64,000 nt of DNA from UBA7672 sp047601145 (GCA_047601145.1 JASGJW010000001.1:1426001-1490000), one strand, 5' to 3'; counted from the first letter of the stretch, positions 8,542 to 17,497 are shown. A program made the numbers and translations. The notes: generated by a model from the letters alone, not told the origin.

Positions 8542-9535
8542 CTGGCCGATCCTGAAATTGAAGGGCGTATCCAAGCGCTTCGGCGTCGGCCCGCGTACGA
8601 TCGGAAAGCCCCGCGCTCAGCTCCAGGCCTTGCTTGACGTCGATCTTGCGGTCGAAGCCGGAACCACTTTGGGCGTTGTTGGCGAATCCGGTTGCGGCAA
8701 GTCCACGCTCGCACGGATAATCGTAGGTCTGACCCGGCCGGACTCGGGAAGCGTGACCTTTGATGGCGTTGAACTTGCGCAAGGCGGCCGACGCCCGTTG
8801 GCGATGGCGCTTGGATTGCAGATGGTGTTCCAGGATCCTTATTCGGCGCTGAACCCTCGCATGCGCATTGGCGATGCGATCCTTGAGCCTCTTCTCGTTC
8901 ATGAGATCGTGCCGCGCGATGAGGCTTCGCATGAACGCGACCGCCTGCTCGATATCGTCGGATTGTCGTCGTCGATGGCGAACAGGTATCCACACGAACT
9001 GTCCGGAGGGCAGCGACAGCGGGTCAATATTGCGCGCGCGCTGTCGGTTCGCCCGAAGCTCATCCTGGCAGACGAGGCCGTTGCCAGCCTCGACGTATCT
9101 GTGCAGGGCCAGATCCTGAACCTGCTCTCGGATCTTCGCGAACAGATGGGCCTGACCGTCATCTTCATCAGCCACGACCTCAATGTCGTTGCTCACCTCT
9201 GTGATCGTGTAGCCGTCATGTATCTCGGCCGCGTCGTGGAGGAGGGCGACCCCTCGATCCTGCGCCATCGCGCAAAGCATCCCTACACGCACGGTCTGGC
9301 CGCCGCGATTCCTCAACCCGTTCCGGGAAGGCGCCGGTCGCAGCCCGCCATCAGCGGGGAATTGCCGAGTCCGACAAATCCTCCGAGCGGCTGCCATTTT
9401 CGCACACGCTGTCCTCGCCGGCAGGCACTGTGCGCCGAGGTGGCGCCGCCGCTCGTGTCCGTCGAGGCGGGCCATCGGGTGGCCTGCCATTTCCCCATCT
9501 CACAAACGAAATCGATGAGTGAGCTGCCGCCATGA
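8534..9535 (+). CDS. Opp/Dpp-type ABC transporter ATP-binding protein 2 (DppF family)
   Basis: A 333-residue ATPase with Walker A GESGCGKST, signature LSGGQRQRVNIARAL, Walker B LILADEAVASLD and H-loop VIFISHD, ending in the oligopeptide-transport tail with CHFRTRCPRRQALC. The start is taken as TTG at 8534, overlapping the previous gene by 8 bases behind a GGGGG ribosome site; the protein then begins close to the usual DppF N-terminus (SWPILKLKGVSKRFG). Walker B reads DEAVASLD rather than the commoner DEPVSALD, but the key D and E remain. It overlaps the SelA-like gene by 4 bases. Confidence 0.9.
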   Translation: MVSWPILKLKGVSKRFGVGPRTIGKPRAQLQALLDVDLAVEAGTTLGVVGESGCGKSTLARIIVGLTRPDSGSVTFDGVELAQGGRRPLAMALGLQMVFQDPYSALNPRMRIGDAILEPLLVHEIVPRDEASHERDRLLDIVGLSSSMANRYPHELSGGQRQRVNIARALSVRPKLILADEAVASLDVSVQGQILNLLSDLREQMGLTVIFISHDLNVVAHLCDRVAVMYLGRVVEEGDPSILRHRAKHPYTHGLAAAIPQPVPGRRRSQPAISGELPSPTNPPSGCHFRTRCPRRQALCAEVAPPLVSVEAGHRVACHFPISQTKSMSELPP

Positions 9536-10743
9536 CCATGAAGTCGAACGCTGGAGACGAATTCTTTGCAACGATGGGTCTGCGGCCCATCATCAACGCG
9601 GCGTCCCATGCAAGCAGGCTCGGCGGCACGCGCCTTGCGCAACCGGTCGTCGATGCGATGGTTGCCGCCTCGCAAACCTTCGTGCCAATCGCCGAGATGC
9701 AGGCACGCGCTTCGGAGCTGATTGCGGAGTTCACGGGGGCCGAAGCAGGATGTGTCGCGTCGGGCGCCGATGCCTGCCTGACGCTTGCCGCGGCCGCCTG
9801 CATGACGGGCGACAGCCGCGCGGCCATGGACCAGCTCCCGGATACAACTGGTCTGCCCAACGAGATCGTCGTTCACAGGGCGCACCGCATGGCGTTCGAC
9901 CACGCCCTTCGCCTGGCAGGCGCGCGGTTGGTCGAGTTTGGCTATCTGACAACGTCGAGCGGTGTCGGCGCCTACCGGTGGCAGATGGAGGCGGCGTTCT
10001 CGGAGAAGACTGCCGCAAGCTTCTACGTCGGCTTGAAGTCGGACTCGGCGCTCGACTTCAAGACTTTTGCGGAAATCTCGCACAGTCGCGGCATCCCCGT
10101 CATCGTCGATGCCGCACCCACCCAGGTCCCACCCGAGAACTTCCGTCGCTGGATCGAGCTTGGAGCCGATCTCGTCGCGTGCGCCGGAGGGAAATTCATT
10201 GGGGGTCCGGCCGCGACGGGCTTCCTTGCGGGGCGGCGCGATCTTGTGCGCGCCGCAGCGCTGCAGCAACAAGACGCCTTCATCCACCCCGCCGTCTACA
10301 CAGAGCCTTTCGGCGGAGACGAAGGCGCGAGCGAGCCCCCCCATCAGGGGATCGGCCGTGTCCTGAAGGTCGGACGGGAGGAGCTCGCCGGATTGATGGC
10401 CGCGCTGCGGCTCTGCGCCTCCCGCGACTATGCGGAAGAGAGACGGCAAAGAATCGCGATTTCCGAGCGGCTGTCCCAGGCCATCAATGCTCGGAGGTTT
10501 CCGGGCGTCACTGTGCAATCGGATGACCTCGCAAATTCGATCACGATCGTCTTCGAAGACGCCCGCCATGCGGCCCAGACAGTACGTGAGCTGCAGGAGG
10601 GCGCCCCCCGTGTGTTCGTCCTCAACGCCAGGATCGGCCTGGGCGAGATCCTCGTGTTGCCGCACTGCGTGTCCGCGGCCGAGATCGCCGCTCTCGAGGC
10701 GCGTTTGCTGGCGTCGATCGAAGTGGCGACGGCCGCACGCTGA
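9532..10743 (+). CDS. SelA-like PLP-dependent enzyme (D-glucosaminate-type ammonia-lyase family)
   Basis: A 403-residue fold-type I PLP enzyme of the SelA/DgaE group, whose known members include D-glucosaminate-6-phosphate ammonia-lyase and selenocysteine synthase. The N-terminus GLRPIINAASHASRLGG matches the family, VDAAPTQVPP near residue 190 gives the PLP-binding aspartate, and CAGGKFIGGPAATGFL near residue 220 supplies the Schiff-base lysine. It overlaps the transporter ATPase by 4 bases (ATGA), so it is made with the transporter. Selenium transfer is unlikely because no selB/selC was seen. A beta-elimination of ammonia or water from an amino-sugar acid or hydroxy-acid imported by this system is a reasonable inference. 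Confidence 0.8.
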   Translation: MTMKSNAGDEFFATMGLRPIINAASHASRLGGTRLAQPVVDAMVAASQTFVPIAEMQARASELIAEFTGAEAGCVASGADACLTLAAAACMTGDSRAAMDQLPDTTGLPNEIVVHRAHRMAFDHALRLAGARLVEFGYLTTSSGVGAYRWQMEAAFSEKTAASFYVGLKSDSALDFKTFAEISHSRGIPVIVDAAPTQVPPENFRRWIELGADLVACAGGKFIGGPAATGFLAGRRDLVRAAALQQQDAFIHPAVYTEPFGGDEGASEPPHQGIGRVLKVGREELAGLMAALRLCASRDYAEERRQRIAISERLSQAINARRFPGVTVQSDDLANSITIVFEDARHAAQTVRELQEGAPRVFVLNARIGLGEILVLPHCVSAAEIAALEARLLASIEVATAAR

Positions 10744-10796
10744 ACCTGAAAGACATGCATGCGTCGAGAGATGAGGATATTGAGCGGGAGACGTGA

Positions 10797-11633
10797 ATGC
10801 TTGATGCACATCAGCATTTCTGGGAAGTGGCTCGCCGTGACCATGTGTGGGTATCGCCAGACTATCCCGCTCTGTATGGCGATTTTGGACCCGCCGAACT
10901 GGCTCCCCTCATGAAGGCAGCCGGGGTCACGCACACGGTGCTGGTTCAGGCCGCAGAGACCGAGAACGAGACCGACTATCTGCTCGATATCGCAAACCGG
11001 ACGGATTTCATCCTCGGCGTTGTCGGGTGGCTCGACATGCTTGCCGACGATTTCAGCGTTCGGCTTGATCACTATCGCGGCAAGCCAAAATGGGTCGGGC
11101 TGCGGCCAATGCTGCAGTCCCACGAGCCGTCGCTGATTGACGACCCTCGCTTCCGCAAAGCTCTGCAGATTGTCGCGCACCGCAACGTGCCGTTCGACAT
11201 TCTGACCTTCCCGCGTCACCTGCCGGCAATCATAGACGCTCTCCAGAAGACGTCGGGCGTCCATGGCATCATCGATCACATTTCCAAGCCGGACATGACC
11301 CGACCGCTCGATGGGGAGTGGGGTTCGGCCATGCGTACGCTCGCCGCTATGCCAAATATCCATTGCAAGATCTCGGGACTGGTCACTGAAGCCGGCGCGG
11401 ACTGGACTGCGGATCGCATCCGGCCTTTCGTTGAGTTCGTCGCCAACGCGTTTGGACCAAAGCGGTTGGTTTTCGGCTCTGACTGGCCGGTCTGCCGGCT
11501 CGCCGCATCCTATGCCAACGTTGTCGACCTCACGCGTGATGTTCTCGGGGCCATGTACGGTCCGGATGACATGCGCGCGATCATGGAAACGAACGGCAAG
11601 GCATTCTACCGGCTCTCGGCCGACGGCGCGTGA
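10797..11633 (+). CDS. Amidohydrolase-family lactonase (COG3618, L-fuconolactonase-like)
   Basis: A 278-residue TIM-barrel metal hydrolase of the fuconolactonase/PDC-hydrolase group. The first-strand metal motif DAHQHFWE starts at residue 3, a HISKP segment is near residue 161, and the FGSDWPVCRL motif with the catalytic aspartate is near residue 224. It has a CGGGAG ribosome site 8 bases before the ATG. It likely opens an aldono-1,4-lactone to the sugar acid before dehydration. Position after the SelA-like gene and before the mutarotase puts it in the rhamnose-type pathway. A paralogue lies at 19.5 kb. Confidence 0.85.
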   Translation: MLDAHQHFWEVARRDHVWVSPDYPALYGDFGPAELAPLMKAAGVTHTVLVQAAETENETDYLLDIANRTDFILGVVGWLDMLADDFSVRLDHYRGKPKWVGLRPMLQSHEPSLIDDPRFRKALQIVAHRNVPFDILTFPRHLPAIIDALQKTSGVHGIIDHISKPDMTRPLDGEWGSAMRTLAAMPNIHCKISGLVTEAGADWTADRIRPFVEFVANAFGPKRLVFGSDWPVCRLAASYANVVDLTRDVLGAMYGPDDMRAIMETNGKAFYRLSADGA

Positions 11634-11760
11634 CGCGCTGGATCAACGCCTCTTTTTGCGAAGAACGGCGCCACGATCTTTGAGGAGACGACTGCCAGTC
11701 CAGAAGAAAATGGAGATGGCAGACAACACGCCATTGAAGGGATTATGCGAGGAGGTTGGC

Positions 11761-12090
11761 ATGCAAAGAATGGGAATGGTGCTTGGCATCAGGCCGGAGC
11801 GGATTCCGGAGTACAAGCGTCTGCATGCGGAGGTCTGGCCCGACTTTCTCGCGCTGCTTTCGAACCACGGCATCACCAACTACACCATCTATCTCAGAGA
11901 GCCCGAAAACCTGCTGTTCGGGTCCTGGGAATATGTGGGAAGCGATTTTGCGGCTGACATGAAGATCATGGCCGAGAGCCCGCTGACCGTGAAGTGGAAC
12001 GAGCTCTGCATGCCCTGCCAGCAGCCCCTGAGCACCATCAAGCAAGGCGAATGGTGGGCCCCGATGGAAGAAGTCTTCCATCTGGACTGA
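11761..12090 (+). CDS. rhaM: L-rhamnose mutarotase (RhaM/DUF718 family)
   Basis: A 109-residue mutarotase that interconverts the alpha and beta anomers of L-rhamnose or a related 6-deoxyhexose. The family pattern is clear: GIRPERIPEYKRLHAEVWP at residues 9-27 with the catalytic histidine, ITNYTIYLRE near residue 38, LFGSWEYVG near residue 52 and a C-terminal KQGEWWAPMEEVFH. The ATG at 11761 has GGAGG seven bases upstream; a start 48 bases earlier adds no family sequence. It follows the lactonase by about 130 bases and may be co-transcribed with it. A second family member is at 24.9 kb. Confidence 0.92.
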   Translation: MQRMGMVLGIRPERIPEYKRLHAEVWPDFLALLSNHGITNYTIYLREPENLLFGSWEYVGSDFAADMKIMAESPLTVKWNELCMPCQQPLSTIKQGEWWAPMEEVFHLD

Positions 12091-12126
12091 ACCTCAGGGA
12101 CCAGGCAGTTACTCGCCGCGCCAGCA

Positions 12127-14043
12127 CTATGGCTTCCCAACCTCCTCGGGCGTCCCGGCCCCGCCCGGCGCTTCATGGACCGGCAGCTTCAGCTCGAGGT
12201 TGGAAACGGCAATCGAGAAGGTTCCGTTGGAAGGGCGCAGGAATGGCGCGTCCTGACCGAGCAATTCAAGCTGCGGGAAATGGCCGGGCGCGAAGCGCCA
12301 CCCGTTGGCGGAAAGCTGAAACGTCGGACGGCTCGCAGGCGCCTTTGGGTCAATCCGGTAGACGCCGCGTGAGACGAGCGTTTTGGTGTTCGTGGCGGGG
12401 TCCACATCGACGAGACGCGCTGCGATGTAAGCGTATTCACCGGTCACCTTGAGATCGACGGTGACGGTCGGCGACCCCAGCAGCGTGTAGCCTGAACCCG
12501 TCGGCGTCGGCAGGCGGTAGGTTGCAACGCCGGGCTCAGGGGATGCCGCGGGAGCCTGCGTGCACGACAGGCCGCCATAGACCGTGTCGAATGCCAGCGA
12601 GGCCTTCTTGTCGCCGCCGGTGGACAGAATTGTCTGGCTGGGTTTGGACGTGAACCTGACAACGCCCGGATGGAGCGCGGCCCAGCTTGCCGCGGTGTAT
12701 GGGCCGCCTGACGGCGCATCCTTAGGGCAGGTCTGGGTGAGGGCGGTGACGCCCAGCCCGGGTTTGGGTCCCGTTCCTTTGACGTAGTGGTCGAAGAACG
12801 TCTTGATGCGCGTCGCCATCATCACGAGATCGGCTTGCTTGTTCTGCGCGCGCTGGTGGCCAATATCGCCAAAGAAAAGCTCGGCGGCTGCATTGGGATA
12901 ACGCGACTTCAGGACGTTGTAGTACTGCGTGACCTGGTCAGCCCAGAAGATGTCGTCGGTGAAGCCGTGACCGAAGAACAGCGGCGCCGGCTCCCGGCTC
13001 GGCATGCCGTATGCGCCCGCCAGAAGGTAGAGAGGAGAATTGTACCGCGCCTGCGCCTCAAGCATCGGCTGCACCATCGGCTGGGTGTACGGTTCACCCG
13101 CGGTTGCGATCGCAAACCCCATGACGAAGTCGTATTCGGCGCCAATCGGCGGCAGGTAGGCCCCACTCGAGCCCACGGAAAACAAACCTCGGCTGATCGT
13201 GGCCTTCTGGACGCCTACGGGCCACTTGGCGGGGTCGGGCACGACTGCCTGCGTGTCGAGGACCCAGCCATTGGGCGATGTGGAGTAGATGGAGTCGCTC
13301 CACCCCGCGAAAGGCGCGGCCGCAGCAATATGAAGCGGCGTCCCTTTGGGGCTTGTCCAGGGAACGATTTTTCCGTCCGTATTCATCACACGGTCGTTCA
13401 GGGTCGCGAGTGCGAGGGACGTGCCCCCGCCATAGGACTCGCCCTGCGCCCCAATCCGGTTGCGGTCCGCAATTCCCGCATCGACCAGCAGCCCGACGAC
13501 ATGCTGCGCGTCGCGGACTTCATAGCGATAGTCGACACGGTGGATGTAGGCCGACAGGCATTCCGCAGGGCTCACAAAACGCGACTCAAGCAGCCCACAG
13601 GAATTGCCCCACCCACGCGCATGCAGCTGAACCGTGGCGTACCCGTCCAGCGCCCACATGCGCGCCGTGGGGCCGCCAAACTGGGTATCGTCAAGACCGG
13701 TCGTGGGAGCGCCCCAACCGTGACTCAGCACCACGACGGGATAGTTGCCATCGGGTCCGGAGGAGGGGACAGGAGGAAGAGTGATGTAGACCGACAACGG
13801 CGTCCCATCAAAACTTTTCAGGCGGAAGTCGGCGTCCTTGACGCCATTGCCGTGGCAAAGGCGAACGCCATCGGGTTGAGCCACGCATGCGATGGGCTGA
13901 CCATTCATCGTCAGTCCGCCGAGTACCGATGCGCGCGGTTGGCTGGTGACCGTTTGCGCCGAACTTGCGCATGCAGCGGTGAGAGCGGCCGCGATAGCGA
14001 ATAGAAACCGCGCGGATCTTTCCATCGGCATTTTAGATTTCAT
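12127..14043 (-). CDS. Secreted CocE/NonD (S15)-type serine hydrolase, probable lipoprotein
   Basis: A 638-residue alpha/beta hydrolase related to the Xaa-Pro dipeptidyl-peptidase/cocaine-esterase group. The N-terminus has a hydrophobic stretch with a lipobox-like LTAAC near residue 19. The nucleophile elbow is GESYGGG near residue 200, with GHGFTDD and GDIGHQR supplying likely acid and base residues, and a C-terminal beta-rich domain follows. The start is uncertain: ATG at 14043 gives a clean signal, while the frame runs to 14088. A LacI-type box sits 49 bases upstream. It may cleave an ester or amide on an imported or cell-surface substrate. Confidence 0.78.
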   Translation of the reverse strand: MKSKMPMERSARFLFAIAAALTAACASSAQTVTSQPRASVLGGLTMNGQPIACVAQPDGVRLCHGNGVKDADFRLKSFDGTPLSVYITLPPVPSSGPDGNYPVVVLSHGWGAPTTGLDDTQFGGPTARMWALDGYATVQLHARGWGNSCGLLESRFVSPAECLSAYIHRVDYRYEVRDAQHVVGLLVDAGIADRNRIGAQGESYGGGTSLALATLNDRVMNTDGKIVPWTSPKGTPLHIAAAAPFAGWSDSIYSTSPNGWVLDTQAVVPDPAKWPVGVQKATISRGLFSVGSSGAYLPPIGAEYDFVMGFAIATAGEPYTQPMVQPMLEAQARYNSPLYLLAGAYGMPSREPAPLFFGHGFTDDIFWADQVTQYYNVLKSRYPNAAAELFFGDIGHQRAQNKQADLVMMATRIKTFFDHYVKGTGPKPGLGVTALTQTCPKDAPSGGPYTAASWAALHPGVVRFTSKPSQTILSTGGDKKASLAFDTVYGGLSCTQAPAASPEPGVATYRLPTPTGSGYTLLGSPTVTVDLKVTGEYAYIAARLVDVDPATNTKTLVSRGVYRIDPKAPASRPTFQLSANGWRFAPGHFPQLELLGQDAPFLRPSNGTFSIAVSNLELKLPVHEAPGGAGTPEEVGKP

Positions 14044-14091
14044 CCCGTTCAGCAACGCTGGTGAAGCGGCCAAATCGCTCGCCATCACATG

Positions 14092-14126
14092 TTGGAAACG
14101 TTTCCATCGCGCGTGGACGGTGTCAA
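14092..14126 (-). promoter_or_regulatory. Promoter with LacI-type box B before the CocE-type hydrolase
   Basis: On the minus strand a TTGACA (14126-14121) is followed by GGAAACGTTTCC (14105-14094) within TTGGAAACGTTTCCAT read on the plus strand. The box begins 21 bases after the start of the -35, so it would overlap the -10 region. The same spacing is seen at box D. Confidence 0.75.
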
Positions 14127-14255
14127 GGCGCGGTCCTTCGCGCGAGCAATGGGTCGCCAGATGTTGATCGTCGCCAATTATCCGACGCCCGCAACCCCGA
14201 CACCTTTGATGGACGTGGTGACTTCGTTTGTGACTGGCAGGTGTGACATTGAAGA

Positions 14256-15006
14256 TCAGTAAGTCGTGCGTCCGCCAGACGTGTCGAAGGTTGCGCCAGT
14301 GGTGAAGCTGCAGTCCTCACTGGCCATGAAACAGATCATCGCCGCACTCTCCTGCACGTCGCCGAGACGGCCCATAGGGATGCGCGAGCGCATATACTCG
14401 ATCTGACTCGCTGGCAGTTGGCCCAGGATAGGGCTTTCAAAAGTTCCGGGAGTTATGGCGTTGGCAAGCACGCCTGTACCGGCAAGCTCCTTGGCGAGCG
14501 ATTTTGTGAAACCCAGAACCGCGGCTTTCGATGCGGAGTAGGCCGAGGCATTCGGATTGCCTTCCTTCCCGGCAACGGAGGAGACGTTCACGATCCTGCC
14601 GTATCGGTTCGCCAGCATATACGGCGTGATCTCCCGGCAGCAGTAGAAGAGGCCGTTGAGGTTGACGTCGATCGTCCGATGCCAGCTTTCGATGGGGAAG
14701 TCCTTCACCGGGCTGGTGGCGCCGGTGACGCCGGCGGACGTTACGAGAATGTCGATGGCGCCGAGAGCTTTGTGGGTTTCGGCAGCAGCCTTTCTAACCG
14801 CGTCATGATTTACGACATCGACCGCAATGGCGTGAGCGACCTCGAACTCTTGCGCGACGGACTTCGAGCGCCTGCTTGTCTATGTCCCACAGGCAAACAC
14901 GACCGCCCTCCCGAACGATCCGGCGCGCGGTTTCACGGGCGAGGCCGGATGCGCCGCCCGTCAGCACCGCGCACCGCTTCGAAAATCTGCCCTTAAATGG
15001 ACCCAT
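14256..15006 (-). pseudogene. Frameshifted SDR dehydrogenase (2-keto-3-deoxy-L-rhamnonate dehydrogenase-like)
   Basis: A short-chain dehydrogenase gene split by one frameshift. The first part has the nucleotide-binding TGGASGLARETA and WDIDKQALE. At about 14862 one extra base throws the frame to an early stop. Reading on in the next frame restores VAQEFEVAHAIAVDV, ILVTSAGVTG, the IVNVSSVAG serine and the YSASK catalytic pair, ending in FDTSGGRTTY. Together they make a normal 249-residue SDR. The start is ATG at 15006 behind AAGGA. It follows the FAH-type hydrolase by 14 bases, the position expected for the dehydrogenase that makes the 2,4-diketo substrate. Either a real pseudogene or a one-base sequence error. 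Confidence 0.85.
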
Positions 15007-15020
15007 ATCCATTCCTTCGA

Positions 15021-15875
15021 TCAAACGCGCCGCCACGCGACGACTTTCTGGTTCTGCTCGCCCAGCTGCGCGATGCCGAGCCGGATCGTGTCGCCCGCTT
15101 TCAGATAGACCGCGTTGGGGCGAACACCTTCCCCGACGCCGGGCGGGGTGCCGGTTGTGATGAGATCGCCAGGATTGAGGGTTACGAAGCGGCTCACATA
15201 CGCGATGATCTCAGGCACGTTGAAAATCATCGTGCGCGTATTGCCTGACTGCATCCGGACGCCATTGACGTCGAGATACATCGCCAGATCATTGGGGTTT
15301 GAGACTTCGTCCGCAGTCACAAGCCACGGTCCAACAGGGCAAAAGGTGTCCGCACCTTTCCCTTTGGACCACTGGCTGCCGCGCTGCTTCTGGTTGAAAC
15401 GCTCGGAAACATCGTTGACCACGCAATAGCCCGCGACATGGTCAAGGGCGTCAGCCTCCGACACATAGCTCGCGCGCTGTCCGATGAAGACGCCAAGCTC
15501 GACTTCCCAATCCGTGTGTTCCGAGCCCTGCGGCAGCATGACTTCGTCATCGGGCCCGTTGAGGCTCGAGATCGATTTCATGAACATGATGGGCTCGGTC
15601 GGCACCGGCAGGTTTGCTTCGTGCGCATGGTCCTCATAGTTGAGCCCGATCGCAACGATCTGTGGAATGCGGGACACGGGAATGCCGAGCCGGGATCCGG
15701 CAGGCGCCTCGGGAAGTGATGCGGGATTAACGCCGCGGAGCATCTCCAAGACGTGGTGTGACAACTCCGCCGGCCCGACATCGGAAATGACGCGGGACAA
15801 ATCTCGGATGCGTCCCATCTCGTCTATCAGGCCAGGCTTTTCGGCATTGCGAGGGCCGAAGCGACACAGCTTCAT
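15021..15875 (-). CDS. FAH-family 2,4-diketo-3-deoxy sugar-acid hydrolase
   Basis: A 284-residue fumarylacetoacetate-hydrolase-fold enzyme. IVAIGLNYEDHAHEA near residue 73, the metal-binding acidic residues in TDWEVELGVFIG near residue 121, the CVVNDVSER segment and the C-terminal LNPGDLITTGTPPGVG motif are all present. Enzymes of this type hydrolyse 2,4-diketo-3-deoxy-L-rhamnonate or -fuconate to pyruvate and L-lactate in the diketo-hydrolase pathway known from Sphingomonas and Burkholderia. It lies 15 bases after the rhamnonate dehydratase gene and just before the frameshifted SDR, forming a three-gene operon. Whether it acts on the rhamnose or fucose product, or both, cannot be told. Confidence 0.87.
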   Translation of the reverse strand: MKLCRFGPRNAEKPGLIDEMGRIRDLSRVISDVGPAELSHHVLEMLRGVNPASLPEAPAGSRLGIPVSRIPQIVAIGLNYEDHAHEANLPVPTEPIMFMKSISSLNGPDDEVMLPQGSEHTDWEVELGVFIGQRASYVSEADALDHVAGYCVVNDVSERFNQKQRGSQWSKGKGADTFCPVGPWLVTADEVSNPNDLAMYLDVNGVRMQSGNTRTMIFNVPEIIAYVSRFVTLNPGDLITTGTPPGVGEGVRPNAVYLKAGDTIRLGIAQLGEQNQKVVAWRRV

Positions 15876-15890
15876 GGAAACGCTCGTTCT

Positions 15891-17078
15891 CTAATGTTCA
15901 TAGGGCCGGGAGAGGGGAATGCTGGCGTTGAGCTCGACGCCAAAGCCCGGCTTGTCGAGAGCCGAGACGCGCATTTTTCCGTTCATCGGGACAGGTTCGC
16001 CAAGGAGTTGCGGCGCAAACATGGGCTGCACGTGGTCAGCCCCGGGCGCCATCATGAGGAATTCAGCGAACGGGCTGTTATGGCGTGTTGCAACGAAATG
16101 ATAGCTGTAGACCGACGATCCATGAGGGATGACGAGCACCGAGCGCGCATCCGCCAACGCCGATATCTTGGCCAGTTCCGTAAGCCCGCCGCACCAGCCA
16201 ACGTCGGGCTGGATGATGTCGCAGCACTCCATCTCGAGCAGCAGCCGGAACCCCCAGCGCGTGGCCTCGTGCTCACCGGTCGTTACCAGCATGCCTGGCG
16301 GTACCTGGGTGCGGAGATCGCGATAGCTCCAGTAATCGTCCGGGGGGAACGCCTCCTCGATCCACTTGAGGCCCAGTTCGCCTGCTTTCAACGAGAGACG
16401 TCGTGCATAGTCCAGGTCGAGGCTCATCCAGCAGTCCAGCATCAGCCAGAAGTCCTCGCCAACACGCGTGCGCATATCGGCTAACATCTCGATGTTCCTG
16501 GCCAGCCCGGCATCTCCCTCAGCCGGCCCATGCTTCAGGGGGACCTTGCCGCCGATGAACCCTAGTTCCTTGGCGATGTCCGGACGCGCTCCGGTTGCGT
16601 AGAACTGAATCTCATCTCGAACGGCGCCGCCAAGCAGTTCATGCACCGGCTCCTGGCGCAGCTTGCCGATCAGGTCCCAGAGCGCGAGGTCGACCCCGCT
16701 GATCGTGTTCACGACCAGTCCCTTGCGGCCATAGTACAGAGTGGAGAGATACATCTGGTCCCAGATCTTCTCGACATGGCCGGGATCGGCCCCCTCGAGA
16801 AATCGGCTCAGGTGTTTTTCGACGATCCAGGCGGCCGGTTCTCCTCCGGTCGTGACCGCAAAACCGGTTACGCCGTTCTCGGCTTCGATCTCGACCACGA
16901 GCGTTCCCAGAACGCCGAGGCCGAACTTCTTTCGGCTTTCGCGATAACCGTCGTATTTCGCCATGGGACTGGCGATGTGATCATCGATCCAGTGCGGTCC
17001 TGACTGATCAGCATAGTCAGCGCCACCGCCCCCGCGCACGGTGTAGGCCCGGACATGCTTGATCTTGCTGAGGCCCAT
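15891..17078 (-). CDS. rhmD: L-rhamnonate dehydratase (enolase superfamily)
   Basis: A 395-residue enolase-superfamily dehydratase converting L-rhamnonate to 2-keto-3-deoxy-L-rhamnonate. It shows family landmarks: YYGRKGLVVNTISGVDLALWD near residue 115, QFYATGARPD near residue 157, and KVPLKHGPAEGD near residue 178. Metal ligands are in LMLDCW, IEEAFPPDDY and TTGEHEATRWG, and the general-acid histidine is in VIPHGSS. It heads the operon dehydratase, FAH hydrolase, SDR. An ATGTGGTGTTACAA element about 80 bases upstream recurs before the fuconate dehydratase gene. Confidence 0.93.
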   Translation of the reverse strand: MGLSKIKHVRAYTVRGGGGADYADQSGPHWIDDHIASPMAKYDGYRESRKKFGLGVLGTLVVEIEAENGVTGFAVTTGGEPAAWIVEKHLSRFLEGADPGHVEKIWDQMYLSTLYYGRKGLVVNTISGVDLALWDLIGKLRQEPVHELLGGAVRDEIQFYATGARPDIAKELGFIGGKVPLKHGPAEGDAGLARNIEMLADMRTRVGEDFWLMLDCWMSLDLDYARRLSLKAGELGLKWIEEAFPPDDYWSYRDLRTQVPPGMLVTTGEHEATRWGFRLLLEMECCDIIQPDVGWCGGLTELAKISALADARSVLVIPHGSSVYSYHFVATRHNSPFAEFLMMAPGADHVQPMFAPQLLGEPVPMNGKMRVSALDKPGFGVELNASIPLSRPYEH

Positions 17079-17159
17079 GGCCGCCCGCGTTCCTCCGTGT
17101 CCTGCCTACGCGCCGCGCCGGGTGGGCTCGCCGCCGGAAATGTAATCCTATATATTGAG

Positions 17160-17173
17160 ATGTGGTGTTACAA
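17160..17173. promoter_or_regulatory. Shared ATGTGGtGTtACAA element upstream of rhmD
   Basis: ATGTGGTGTTACAA matches ATGTGGAGTAACAA at 22724-22737 in 12 of 14 positions. Both lie upstream of a sugar-acid dehydratase gene on the minus strand and in AT-rich islands. They look like sites for a common regulator, distinct from the LacI-type boxes. Confidence 0.45.
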
Positions 17174-17357
17174 CGTGGGAAATGCGACGTCAATGTCGCG
17201 TGGGGTCTTGGCGGCGAATGTCGCACTTGCGCGTGCTAGAGAATAGCCGCGCAAAGCGCGGTGGGCTCGATGGTGAGCCCATCTCCTTTTCAGGCCTGGA
17301 GCTCCTCTTGCCGACCACGCGATGGACTTGCCAGGAGCGGAGTTGGCCTCCCGCTCC

Positions 17358-17401
17358 TTGACACATCGCCGAGTCCTGCCCCACGTTGGAAACGTTTCCA
17401 A
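17358..17401 (+). promoter_or_regulatory. Promoter with LacI-type box C before the lyase/AKR/lactonase operon
   Basis: TTGACA (17358-17363) is followed by the perfect 16-base palindrome TTGGAAACGTTTCCAA (17386-17401), core GGAAACGTTTCC at 17388-17399. The core starts 30 bases after the start of the -35, nearly the same geometry as boxes A, E and F. No good -10 was recognised. The first gene starts at 17498. Confidence 0.78.
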
Positions 17402-17497
17402 ATTCGCGGCAGTGCATATCGTCTTGCGCTACCCGTCATTCCAGAGGGCCATCGACAAGATGTTCGGTCACGGCACGCGCAAAACCGTGGAGTTCCC

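Larger units (their letters stand above)
17079..17497. other. 419-base intergenic region between divergent operons
   Basis: No credible gene is present; an open frame from 17261 is only an upstream extension of the lyase gene. The region holds the ATGTGG-type element at 17160-17173 on the rhamnonate dehydratase side and LacI box C at 17386-17401 on the lyase side. Confidence 0.6.

Noticed and set aside
9532..10743. Annotation as selenocysteine synthase (SelA)
   Set aside because: The family resemblance is real, but there is no tRNA-Sec or SelB here and the operon is a transporter/sugar-lactone operon, so the ammonia-lyase branch is more likely.
7450..10809. Very long minus-strand open frames (374, 517 and 498 codons) opposite the ABC ATPase and SelA-like genes
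   Set aside because: They lie wholly antisense to strongly conserved genes, are rich in Arg, His and Pro as expected of high-GC shadow frames, and show no family motifs.
12787..14004. A 405-codon plus-strand open frame opposite the CocE-type hydrolase
   Set aside because: Antisense shadow of a gene with clear catalytic motifs; its translation has no recognisable domain.
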